Shown: positions 19,846-31,250 of the stretch, piece after piece
How the letters are laid out: each line of letters begins with the position of its first letter
How positions within the stretch are numbered: position 1 is the first letter of the stretch
The notes under the pieces: generated by a model
Told to the model about the DNA's origin: nothing
The model's database searches: none
The model's input: only the letters and a program-made list of their open reading frames with translations
Assembly: GCA_039704465.1 (NCBI GenBank)
Contig: JASFAU010000020.1
Span: 1-64,000 of the forward strand
Direction of reading: 5' to 3'
Source of the DNA: Plasmodiophora brassicae
Taxonomy: Eukaryota; Endomyxa; Phytomyxea; Plasmodiophorida; Plasmodiophoridae
DNA length: 64,000 nucleotides
Position numbers and translations under genes: made by a program

Positions 19846-21620
19846 CGACCAGTAGTCTCGTCTAACTCGCCCACCACTGGTGAGCAAGTACGTTCAGTCT
19901 GTCTCACCTGCAGCCCGACTGGAGGATTCGCAAACGCGGAGCGGTGCATGAGCTAGCGATACCGTACTCACATGAGAGATTAAAAGTATCAATAACTCGG
20001 CTTCAGATATGGGCCGTCGATATCGCCCCCAACGATCACCGTACACTTACGCCGCAGAACGACGCCAAACGTCATCAGAGCCGGGTCGGGCCGGGCAAGG
20101 AGTGCCGCCGTTCTGTGTCGCCCCAGGCCGATCTCTAGGGACGCGCGTGATGACGCGTGATGACGCGGTCTGGTTGTATTGAAGAGACCTGGGAGTGGCG
20201 GTATGGCAGGCGTAGCTGACGACGGCTCGCGTCGCCATACGCCAGGACAATCTGCAGTGTCGTGTACGCGCGTGACGACATCATCGGCTTGTGTAGAGCT
20301 CGTCCAGTTGAGGCGATATGCTCGGCAGGGCTGACGACGGCCGGTTCTTCGACGCGCAAGTCGGCCAGAGGCAACGGGCGCTGGGCTCCGACGCCCAGCT
20401 GGATGACATGCATGGGCGCAGGCAGGCGCACATTGCCATGCGGGCAGGGCGCTCGGCGACGCCCTTGCTTGGCAGCCGCACCATCGACAAACGGTGCAGA
20501 GCAGGAGCGCTCGCGACCGACTGCAACGATTGGCGCTGCCACATCTGAACGTTGTCCCCGCCCAGCCTCGCTTACGCAGGACGACTGCTGCCTTGCAGGT
20601 GCTCACGCTGGCCAGGAGACGGCAGGCGTGCCCTGCCCAGCACGTATTAGAGAGGCGTGGCTCTGTGCGTCAGGCGAAGAATCGTACAGGTTATGGAGGT
20701 GCAGCGCATTCGCCCGGACGTATGGGGCTTGTTGCCATGCGCCCAGCAGGACGTGTTGTGGTCGTAGTGGCTGCGGTCATCAGCACCGGTTGACGGCGGC
20801 GACATCGGCGCGCGCACGAGCACGCAGGGCAGACGCATCAAGAAGGACGGCGGTCCGAGTGACGCGGCGGGTTGGCTCCGTATGTGCCATGCAGCTGACG
20901 GTACGATAACGTTGCTAAGCCAGGCCATACAGCAGACGCGGCGCAGCTAGACGCACGAAGAGTTGGCGCCAGCTTCGTAATTGACCAGCCGCCACCTTGA
21001 TTCGATGGCTGTGTAACATGTAGCAGGACTCGAAACGATTCGTATCGCCCTGCATCGGCACCATCGCAAGACACCCGTTGCCGATGCCGTGCAGCACAAC
21101 CAGGTCGGCTACGACCTGGTCCGCACACGCTCCCTCTATTCCTACCAGCGATTCAGCAGGAACAATTGTGGACTACCCGGGAAATACTGCGGGTGGGCTA
21201 AACGCAACAGACAGAGGCATGGAGCCCCAATTCTTCATAACTCCAGGTGGCTCGGTCTCGTAAACAACACCTTCTATATCGCTAGCCCAAATGGAGGCAA
21301 GCGAACGTGGCTGTCTTCTCTGGCGACATGATGACGATCAGACCGCCAATCTCAATCGTAGCAACTTCCCCATAGTGCAGGGGCACCAGGTTGACGAAAA
21401 CACGGCCTGTAGATTCGTAACGTTCCAGTATTTCAGGTAAATGCTCCTCATGATGGCTCGTATAACTAAAACATACAGTCGTCTTCGTGGGACGTTTTGT
21501 TAATCGTCCAGATCCCGTTGATCTGCTCCTTCTGTATATAGGCGACGGGCCCGTGGCGACCGTTGGCGGCGAGGTGCAGAACGTGCCCTGTATTACCATT
21601 GGTCAGTACTTATATAACGA

Positions 21621-22493
21621 TTAGAGCACGTGTACACAACCGTCGCCATGCGAACGCTTGACAGCACCGTCGACGGCATCGTGAGTAAACGCCCACTCGA
21701 TGGTCAGGGAGGATGTCGGGACGTCAGCGCCGTCCACGTGGACCAGGTTGCGGTCACAATTCAGGACGAAGCCGCCCACATGCAAACACTGCATGCTGGC
21801 GGACGCCGGCGATCCGATTGTAGTGTATGGCGCAAGGTGTGCGGTCGGCGGCGACGCCACGCTGCGGCCAATGCACATGTCTCCTGGCTCCGACGCGGCT
21901 GCGGTCTGGAAAAACTGTGCCCTGGACACAGAAATCAGGCACTGCTTCCTGCACTCGCCTGACTGTGCCGCCCTCAAGTGCCGGCCACCACCTGCCAACT
22001 GCCAACGCAGTACGCAGTCCGTATGCAGGCCTCCGGAGTACGCAGTCCGTATGCAGGCCTCCGGTGTCCGAAACCGGCCCCGGCTGGTCCCAAAACGGAC
22101 ACGGTGTCGAACTGCGCTGTCTTGTACCCAGCGCAATGTGCGGCGGCTGGCGGCAGGTTGCGGTCCGCGTCGTCGAGGCGCGCCCTGCCAGATCGTATCG
22201 GTGATGCGAGCGCACTCGCTGGCGGAATACGTCCACGTGCCAGTGTCTGACGTCGCCGGCCTGTTTGAATCGTGGCGGCATTTCCCCGGGCCGCCGTCCT
22301 GCCCTCGACTGTGACGTGACCGCCCGACGCCCAACTCTGGTATACCTCGTTCGCTACCGGCGGGTTCCTGCGCACGTGTGTAGACAGCGGCCTGTACGTT
22401 CCGGATCGCGTATTCCATCGAAAATTGGTCCATTACCGACTCCGACGCCGTCTGCCACATCTCGGCCCCGGTGGACGGCGGCGACGGCGTCAT
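21621..22493 (-). CDS. Unresolved Cys-containing gene candidate in array unit 1
   Basis: From ATG 22493 the minus strand reads about 47 plausible residues (MTPSPPSTGAEMWQ...), then a GTATAC donor. Later segments read GTWTYSASECARITDTIW and, to the stop at 21621, MQCLHVGGFVLNCDRN with hydrophobic and Thr-rich sequence. Unit 2 carries the same region with one G fewer near 27,470, which changes the frame between the parts. No family recognised. It could be a secreted protein or a relic. Confidence 0.25.
   Translation of the reverse strand: MTPSPPSTGAEMWQTASESVMDQFSMEYAIRNVQAAVYTRAQEPAGSERGIPELGVGRSRHSRGQDGGPGKCRHDSNRPATSDTGTWTYSASECARITDTIWQGAPRRRGPQPAASRRTLRWVQDSAVRHRVRFGTSRGRFRTPEACIRTAYSGGLHTDCVLRWQLAGGGRHLRAAQSGECRKQCLISVSRAQFFQTAAASEPGDMCIGRSVASPPTAHLAPYTTIGSPASASMQCLHVGGFVLNCDRNLVHVDGADVPTSSLTIEWAFTHDAVDGAVKRSHGDGCVHVL
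22009..22064. repeat. 28-bp perfect tandem duplication (also at 27,191 in unit 2)
   Basis: AGTACGCAGTCCGTATGCAG plus GCCTCCGG occurs twice head-to-tail at 22009-22036 and 22037-22064. It is present in both full array units, so it arose before the array expanded. Confidence 0.9.
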
Positions 22494-23500
22494 GTTACGG
22501 TACCGACGGGTGCATCGTTATTTATATTGTCCCTGAGGCACTGGCGCCTGAACGCCGTTAATCGTGCTTGTCGGGCGGGGATAGCCTTGGCACTTGCGCC
22601 CTCTAGGCTACCGGGCCGCCCATCCGACGACACGGCTGTAGCCAGTACGATCTTCAGTGTCGTTGTACGCGAGTAATGACACGGCCGTCTTGTATTGAAC
22701 AGGGCTGGCTTCGGCGACACAGTGCTTGATCAGTCATCACGGATCCCGGCGCCTGGGCCACTGGGCGGCTGATGCGTACGTAATCGATCCAGATGGGACA
22801 TTTGCGAGACGTCAGTGCACCACGTTGGTTCGCAATGGGATATTCCGCAGACGTCAGCACTCGTTGAGTGGGCGATAATCCTGATCCTATGTATCGGTTC
22901 CGCATCAGGTTTCGGCAGTCGCCTGATCATCAGCTACACTGGAACCACCTTGCAATCGCAGTTGCCTGGGATGCGTTGCACCTGCAAGCTTCTGTCGGCA
23001 GATTCCTGGCGCAGTTGCCGTGACATGTTCGCATTCGGCAGACCGTCGACGACTGCCGTGGACCCTTGTATATGCCGTCATCGCTGCCTACTTCTTTCAC
23101 CACGCAAGATCGTTTCGCACAGAAGTTAGCGTTGCCGACAAAGCCCTTGATGCCGATATGCTGGCCTTTGTCGCCCGCATTTAACGCTGGACAGCAAATC
23201 GATGTCTATTTAGGATAGTCGCCATTTGCATTCTCCCCAGCTATCCGGGATCTCATTCTGCCACATTCAAGAGTTTCGACCACGGGACCGACCTAAATTT
23301 GCCGGCCCCAGTCTGACAAAGTGCCATGGATCCGGCGCTGGTACGTGCAACCCGGCCCCCATTAGAGAAATGAACCTGGTATTTGCACCGGTTGGCCAGG
23401 ACAGGCTGGGTGCCTAGCTGACACAGACGGCCGCGCAGTGGACACTGCGTGGAACACAATCGCCGTCCAACGGCGTACGTTGCATCGTGGGCTGCCGCAG

Positions 23501-25026
23501 ATGGATATCGAGGAGCGCCAACGCGAATGCGACGCCCTGTTGGATGCCTATGTGGCGGAGCTAGAACGACAATATAAAGGGTCACGACCCGTCAATCTGG
23601 AATACATCGATCACTACAAGAACATAGTCGATTCTGCCGAGCGCTCCGCCGAGCGAGCCCTGCAATTCGCCAAGATGAACTGTAAGATACGCCATGGCCC
23701 ATGGGCCACTAATAGTATTTCCTAACGTGGCCGACGACAGCTGCCCCTTGTGAGGAAATGCACCCTCTTCGTTGAACTACTTCTTGCTAATCACGTTGCA
23801 GCAAAGTTGGATTTCGAAGCGCTCCTCGACATGAATCCCGGCACGTTCGATATCTGTCTGGAACTTCCCGAGACTTTTTACGATCACTGTCTCAGAGCAA
23901 CCAAGCTACCGAGTGAGTGCCTCGAAAGACGTTCGCGTCTGACAAGGGCCCGAAACCAGTACTATCGCGCCTTGATGATGGCAAAGGCCGAGACAGTCAA
24001 AGTATGGCAGGGACCTCTTCTGGCATGTGCAATGTGGCACTGACGATGCTCTAGGCTTGGGAATCGTCAGAAAACGACAGTACGCTGATTGATAGCCAGG
24101 TTATTGACGCGGGCGGTCAAGGCCAGGCAGTGTTCACGCATGTCTGGCGTGACGGATTGTTCATGTTTGGAAAGGTGACGTTGCGAGGGTGTCGTCATTT
24201 GACAGGCGATTGTTGATTCGTCGTTTCGTAGGTTGCACCGGCTGGAGTCCTCGCCGCGGACCAGGTTTGCTTCGACCGCGTTACACGATCCGGCTGGACG
24301 TCCGCCTGTCTCGTTCGTGTCCACGGGCTGTTGCAGTACCAGAGCAAGGAAATGCTGATCATGAACAACCATGGTTTGCTCGTCGAACTCGTTTGCTGCT
24401 CACCAATTGAGGCGGACGTTTGCAGGGTTTCCGCTGTCCCAGCTGGTCGTGTCGCATGCGTTGGAGCGTGCATCACCTCCCGTGCGTTCCTCCAGCGTCC
24501 GGTCCATTGCGGTCTCAGCGGCCATTTGCACGCTATCGGCGCTTTCCGTTCTGGCCCGTGCCGGCTTGTCCCACAACGACGTCAAGCCATCCAACTTATT
24601 GTGCAGTACGTCCGTACCATACCTGACGACTCTTGTCGATCTTGTCCGTCATCATATGCTGCATCCGCCCATGTACCGTTGACCATATCTATGTAGGGCA
24701 GTGTGCGGGAATGGCAATCGGCAGACATGCCGGCAATTACCCCTGGTATGGGGGACACGTTCGTCGTCAACACGCCCGCTTACGACGTCGGGTGCCTGCG
24801 GTCTACGGTACGCATGCTGTCCGAAATCGTGGAATGTGGCCTGGAGGATCTCCACGACCTGGTTGCGCACATCGACCCGACGCGTATGACCAACCTGCAG
24901 ACGCCTGATGACGTTGCCGAAGCTCTCTGGAGCATGGCTGTCAATTTGCACAGCTTCGCCATGCGCCAATCTATTCCCACAGTGGACATCGACGCTGTGC
25001 GTCCAACACAGTCCACTTGCTGTTAA
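23501..25026 (+). CDS. Protein-kinase-like gene, array copy 2
   Basis: Same architecture as copy 1: exons 23501-23681, 23741-23749, 23802-24001, 24055-24174, 24232-24264, 24337-24390, 24443-24643, 24697-25026 (1128 nt, 375 aa). The N-terminal helical region differs from copy 1 at many residues (MDIEERQRECDALLDAYVAE), while the C-terminal half is identical. The glycine loop is the better-formed GGQGQAVF. The gene is a hybrid: its 5' half matches copy 3 and its 3' half matches copy 1. First intron 59 nt, second 52 nt. Confidence 0.75.
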
Positions 25027-28000
25027 CGACCAGTAGTCTCGTCTAACTCGCCCACCACTGGTGAGCAAGTACGTTCAGTCTGTCTCACCTGCAGCCCGAC
25101 TGGAGGATTCGCAAACGCGGAGCGGTGCATGAGCTAGCGATACCGTACTCACATGAGATTAAAAGTATCAATAACTCGGCTTCAGATATGGGCCGTCGAT
25201 ATCGCCCCCAACGATCACCGTACACTTACGCCGCAGAACGACGCCAAACGTCATCAGAGCCGGGTCGGGCCGGGCAAGGAGTGCCGCCGTTCTGTGTCGC
25301 CCCAGGCCGATCTCTAGGGACGCGCGTGATGACGCGTGATGACGCGGTCTGGTTGTATTGAAGAGACCTGGGAGTGGCGGTATGGCAGGCGTAGCTGACG
25401 ACGGCTCGCGTCGCCATACGCCAGGACAATCTGCAGTGTCGTGTACGCGCGTGACGACATCATCGGCTTGTGTAGAGCTCGTCCAGTTGAGGCGATATGC
25501 TCGGCAGGGCTGACGACGGCCGGTTCTTCGACGCGCAAGTCGGCCAGAGGCAACGGGCGCTGGGCTCCGACGCCCAGCTGGATGACATGCATGGGCGCAG
25601 GCAGGCGCACATTGCCATGCGGGCAGGGCGCTCGGCGACGCCCTTGCTTGGCAGCCCGCACCATCGACAAACGGTGCAGAGCAGGAGCGCTCGCGACCGA
25701 CTGCAACGATTGGCGCTGCCACATCTGAACGTTGTCCCCGCCCAGCCTCGCTTACGCAGGACGACTGCTGCCTTGCAGGTGCTCACGCTGGCCAGGAGAC
25801 GGCAGGCGTGCCCTGCCCAGCACGTATTAGAGAGGCGTGGCTCTGTGCGTCAGGCGAAGAATCGTACAGGTTATGGAGGTGCAGCGCATTCGCCCGGACG
25901 TATGGGGCTTGTTGCCATGCGCCCAGCAGGACGTGTTGTGGTCGTAGTGGCTGCGGTCATCAGCACCGGTTGACGGCGGCGACATCGGCGCGCGCACGAG
26001 CACGCAGGGCAGACGCATCAAGAAGGACGGCGGTCCGAGTGACGCGGCGGGTTGGCTCCGTATGTGCCATGCAGCTGACGGTACGATAACGTTGCTAAGC
26101 CAGGCCATACAGCAGACGCGGCGCAGCTAGACGCACGAAGAGTTGGCGCCAGCTTCGCGTAATTGACCAGCCGCCACCTTGATTCGATGGCTGTGTAACA
26201 TGTAGCAGGACTCGAAACGATTCGTATCGCCCTGCATCGGCACCATCGCAAGACACCCGTTGCCGATGCCGTGCAGCACAACCAGGTCGGCTACGACCTG
26301 GTCCGCACACGCTCCCTCTATTCCTACCAGCGATTCAGCAGGAACAATTGTGGACTACCCGGGAAATACTGCGGGTGGGCTAAACGCAACAGACAGAGGC
26401 ATGGAGCCCCAATTCTTCATAACTCCAGGTGGCTCGGTCTCGTAAACAACACCTTCTATATCGCTAGCCCAAATGGAGGCAAGCGAACGTGGCTGTCTTC
26501 TCTGGCGACATGATGACGATCAGACCGCCAATCTCAATCGTAGCAACTTCCCCATAGTGCAGGGGCACCAGGTTGACGAAAACACGGCCTGTAGATTCGT
26601 AACGTTCCAGTATTTCAGGTAAATGCTCCTCATGATGGCTCGTATAACTAAAACATACAGTCGTCTTCGTGGGACGTTTTGTTAATCGTCCAGATCCCGT
26701 TGATCTGCTCCTTCTGTATATAGGCGACGGGCCCGTGGCGACCGTTGGCGGCGAGGTGCAGAACGTGCCCTGTATTACCATTGGTCAGTACTTATATAAC
26801 GATTAGAGCACGTGTACACAACCGTCGCCATGCGAACGCTTGACAGCACCGTCGACGGCATCGTGAGTAAACGCCCACTCGATGGTCAGGGAGGATGTCG
26901 GGACGTCAGCGCCGTCCACGTGGACCAGGTTGCGGTCACAATTCAGGACGAAGCCGCCCACATGCAAACACTGCATGCTGGCGGACGCCGGCGATCCGAT
27001 TGTAGTGTATGGCGCAAGGTGTGCGGTCGGCGGCGACGCCACGCTGCGGCCAATGCACATGTCTCCTGGCTCCGACGCGGCTGCGGTCTGGAAAAACTGT
27101 GCCCTGGACACAGAAATCAGGCACTGCTTCCTGCACTCGCCTGACTGTGCCGCCCTCAAGTGCCGGCCACCACCTGCCAACTGCCAACGCAGTACGCAGT
27201 CCGTATGCAGGCCTCCGGAGTACGCAGTCCGTATGCAGGCCTCCGGTGTCCGAAACCGGCCCCGGCTGGTCCCAAAACGGACACGGTGTCGAACTGCGCT
27301 GTCTTGTACCCAGCGCAATGTGCGGCGGCTGGCGGCAGGTTGCGGTCCGCGTCGTCGAGGCGCGCCCTGCCAGATCGTATCGGTGATGCGAGCGCACTCG
27401 CTGGCGGAATACGTCCACGTGCCAGTGTCTGACGTCGCCGGCCTGTTTGAATCGTGGCGGCATTTCCCCGGCCGCCGTCCTGCCCTCGACTGTGACGTGA
27501 CCGCCCGACGCCCAACTCTGGTATACCTCGTTCGCTACCGGCGGGTTCCTGCGCACGTGTGTAGACAGCGGCCTGTACGTTCCGGATCGCGTATTCCATC
27601 GAAAATTGGTCCATTACCGACTCCGACGCCGTCTGCCACATCTCGGCCCCGGTGGACGGCGGCGACGGCGTCATGTTACGGTACCGACGGGTGCATCGTT
27701 ATTTATATTGTCCCTGAGGCACTGGCGCCTGAACGCCGTTAATCGTGCTTGTCGGGCGGGGATAGCCTTGGCACTTGCGCCCTCTAGGCTACCGGGCCGC
27801 CCATCCGACGACACGGCTGTAGCCAGTACGATCTTCAGTGTCGTTGTACGCGAGTAATGACACGGCCGTCTTGTATTGAACAGGGCTGGCTTCGGCGACA
27901 CAGTGCTTGATCAGTCATCACGGATCCCGGCGCCTGGGCCACTGGGCGGCTGATGCGTACGTAATCGATCCAGATGGGACATTTGCGAGACGTCAGTGCA

Positions 28001-28565
28001 CCACGTTGGTTCGCAATGGGATATTCCGCAGACGTCAGCACTCGTTGAGTGGGCGATAATCCTGATCCTATGTATCGGTTCCGCATCAGGTTTCGGCAGT
28101 CGCCTGATCATCAGCTACACTGGAACCACCTTGCAATCGCAGTTGCCTGGGATGCAGTTGCACCTGCAAGCTTCTGTCGGCAGATTCCTGGCGCAGTTGC
28201 CGTGACATGTTCGCATTCGGCAGACCGTCGACGACTGCCGTGGACCCTTGTATATGCCGTCATCGCTGCCTACTTCTTTCACCACGCAAGATCGTTTCGC
28301 ACAGAAGTTAGCGTTGCCGACAAAGCCCTTGATGCCGATATGCTGGCCTTTGTCGCCCGCATTTAACGCTGGACAGCAAATCGATGTCTATTTAGGATAG
28401 TCGCCATTTGCATTCTCCCCAGCTATCCGGGATCTCATTCTGCCACATTCAAGAGTTTCGACCACGGGACCACCTAAATTTGCCGGCCCCAGTCTGACAA
28501 AGTGCCATGGATCCGGCGCTGGTACGTGCAACCCGGCCCCCATTAGAGAAATGAACCTGGTATTT
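25027..28565. other. Non-kinase part of array unit 2
   Basis: Near-identical to 19,846-23,384. I found only 1-2 bp indels between them (for example near 25,158, 25,656, 26,158, 27,470, 28,156 and 28,472). No resolved gene; same candidates as in unit 1. Confidence 0.5.
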
Positions 28566-28681
28566 GCACCGGTTGGCCAGGACAGGCTGGGTGCCTAGCT
28601 GACACAGACGGCCGCGCAGTGGACACTGCGTGGAACACAATCGCCGTCCAACGGCGTACGTTGCATCGTGGGCTGCCGCAG

Positions 28682-30205
28682 ATGGATATCGAGGAGCGCC
28701 AACGCGAATGCGACGCCCTGTTGGATGCCTATGTGGCGGAGCTAGAACGACAATATAAAGGGTCACGACCCGTCAATCTGGAATACATCGATCACTACAA
28801 GAACATAGTCGATTCTGCCGAGCGCTCCGCCGAGCGAGCCCTGCAATTCGCCAAGATGAACTGTAAGATACGCCATGGCCCATGGGCCACTAATAGTATT
28901 TCCTAACGTGGCCGACGACAGCTGCCCCTTGTGAGGAAATGCACCCTCTTCGTTGAACTACTTCTTGCTAATCACGTTGCAGCAAAGTTGGATTTCGAAG
29001 CGCTCCTCGACATGAATCCCGGCACGTTCGATATCTGTCTGGAACTTCCCGAGACTTTTTACGATCACTGTCTCAGAGCAACCAAGCTACCGAGTGAGTG
29101 CCTCGAAAGACGTTCGCGTCTGACAAGGGCCCGAAACCAGTACTATCGCGCCTTGATGATGGCAAAGGCCGAGACAGTCAAAGTATGGCAGGGACCTCTT
29201 CTGGCATGTGCAATGTGGCACTGACGATGCTCTAGGCTTGGGAATCGTCAGAAAACGACAGTACGCTGATTGATAGCCAGGTTATTGACGCGGGCGGTCA
29301 AGGCCAGGCAGTGTTCACGCATGTCTGGCGTGACGGATTGTTCATGTTTGGAAAGGTGACGTTGCGAGGGTGTCGTCATTTGACAGGCGATTGTTGATTC
29401 GTCGTTTCGTAGGTTGCACCGGCTGGAGTCCTCGCCGCGGACCAGGTTTGCTTCGACCGCGTTACACGATCGCTGGACGTCCGCCTGTCTCGTTCGTGTC
29501 CACGGGCTGTTGCAGTACCAGAGCAAGGAAATGCTGATCATGAACAACCATGGTTTGCTCGTCGAACTCGTTTGCTGCTCACCAATTGAGGCGGACGTTT
29601 GCAGGGTTTCCGCTGTCCCAGCTGGTCGTGTCGCATGCGTTGGAGCGTGCATCACCTCCCGTGCGTTCCTCCAGCGTCCGGTCCATTGCGGTCTCAGCGG
29701 CCATTTGCACGCTATCGGCGCTTTCCGTTCTGGCCCGTGCCGGCTTGTCCCACAACGACGTCAAGCCATCCAACTTATTGTGCAGTACGTCCGTACCATA
29801 CCTGACGACTCTTGTCGATCTTGTCCGTCATCATATGCTGCATCCGCCCATGTACCGTTGACCATATCTATGTAGGGCAGTGTGCGGGAATGGCAATCGG
29901 CAGACATGCCGGCAATTACCCCTGGTATGGGGGACACGTTCGTCGTCAACACGCCCGCTTACGACGTCGGGTGCCTGCGGTCTACGGTACGCATGCTGTC
30001 CGAAATCGTGGAATGTGGCCTGGAGGATCTCCACGACCTGGTTGCGCACATCGACCCGACGCGTATGAACAACCTGCAGACGCCTGATGACGTTGCCGAA
30101 GCCCTCTGGAGCATGGCTGTCAATTTGCACAGCTTCGCCATGCGCCAATCTATTCCGACAGTGGACATCGACGCTGTGCGTCCAACACAGTCGACTTGCT
30201 GTTAA
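28682..30205 (+). CDS. Protein-kinase-like gene, array copy 3
   Basis: Same eight-exon structure, complete to its own stop at 30203-30205. The 5' half equals copy 2. The last exon carries private changes (Thr to Asn in DPTRM.NLQ and silent ones). A 2-bp deletion at about 29,472 falls in the fifth intron (the 72-nt one), leaving the frame untouched; this supports the exon model. Introns one and two are at 28863-28921 and 28931-28982. 375 aa expected. Confidence 0.75.
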
Positions 30206-30338
30206 CGACCAGGAGTCTCGTCTAAATCGCCCACCACTGGTGAGCTAGTACGTTCAGTCTGTCTCACCTGCAGCCCGACTGGAGGATTCGCAAACGCGGA
30301 GCGGTGCATGAGCTCGCGATACCGTACTCACATGAGAT

Positions 30339-31250
30339 AACTTGCCGCGAATCTTGACAGCATGTCGGCCGCTTGCGAATAGATACGGTCTGGCCATGAC
30401 CGACATCCGCTCTAAGGATCCCGCCGACGTCGCCGGCAGCCAGTTGTCGTTTTAAGATACCTCGCCAGACTGAAATGTGAGCCGCGCGCGTCCGAATTTC
30501 ACTGCGCTTTACTGGTCTTGCGCCTTCTGTGCATCGTTGTTTAGAATCACTTGAGGATGGCGGTTCCCCACATAATTATATGTTTCGTCTGTCCGCCCCG
30601 AACCGTCCATGGTGGCGCTCTTCTCTACTGGCCGACCTGCAGGAGTGGTCGTGGACGGGGCAGGGCGTGCCGTCAACGCCGGTTAACATTCGCGACGAAC
30701 TCGCCGATGTCGTGGCCGGTACGTCGCTCGGTCCAGAAGCGCGTCCGCGCCTCGTGGATGACCAAGACGCCCTTGTGCAATCGCTCGACCTGCACACGTG
30801 GGTTGCCGCGGATACAACCTGCGGTTTCCAGCCGCCTGCCACACGATGGAAGAACGCATATGCGGTGGCGTCCTGCATTGTCACGAATCGCCATCCCGGG
30901 CAAGAACGCCCAGCGCGCGCCGGGGATGCAACGATCGCAACCTATCCAGGTATCACAGGTCGGCACGATGCGTTGACTTTGTGCAACTATGTAGATGCGA
31001 CGGTTCCGCGTCGACGCCACTCTTGTCTGCGGCCAAACGCCCCCGCACGTGACATTCGCCGGAATGACGCACGTGTGTGTGCTACGACCGATGTTGCCCC
31101 TCTGGGCCGCGTACCCGACGTCACAGTCACGACACCCGCGCGCAGGCCATGCACCGACACGGCAACCGCATCGTCCGGGTTGACGTGTTATGGCGCGCAT
31201 CCCCGTATCTACTCTGAATGTATCGATCTGCAAGGCAACGCCCGATAGCC
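30339..31250. other. Right flank of the array; no resolved gene
   Basis: Long frames exist on both strands (plus 30,529-31,248; minus 31,332-30,673) but neither shows a family motif. The last 100 bp are homologous to 12,420-12,520 upstream of the other RGS copy. The minus segment VERLHKGVLVIHEARTRFW looks exon-like. Confidence 0.4.

Larger units (their letters stand above)
19846..23384. other. Non-kinase part of array unit 1
   Basis: Includes dispersed-repeat member 3 at about 20,400-20,700, and paired CAGTGTCGT.TACGCG blocks near 20,235 and 22,653. A minus-strand frame 21,599-21,282 is exon-like (TVCFSYTSHHEEHL). A possible multi-exon minus-strand gene starts at ATG 22493 and ends near 21,621, with Cys-bearing segments. 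A plus-strand frame lies around 22,920-23,030. None could be spliced into a recognisable protein. Confidence 0.4.
18210..30338. repeat. Tandem array, 5,181-bp unit, about 2.3 copies
   Basis: Unit 1 about 18,210-23,384, unit 2 about 23,385-28,565, partial unit 3 about 28,566-30,338. Equivalent points lie 5,181 bp apart (for example kinase stops 19845, 25026 and 30205, the last offset by a 2-bp deletion in unit 3). The left 1.15 kb of unit 1 differs from units 2 and 3 by substitutions, whereas the right 0.27 kb of unit 3 differs from units 1 and 2. Between about 19,364 and the end of unit 1, units 1 and 2 appear to differ only by six 1-2 bp indels that sum to zero. Each unit carries one kinase-like gene; unit 3 ends 130 bp after its kinase. 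Confidence 0.95.
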
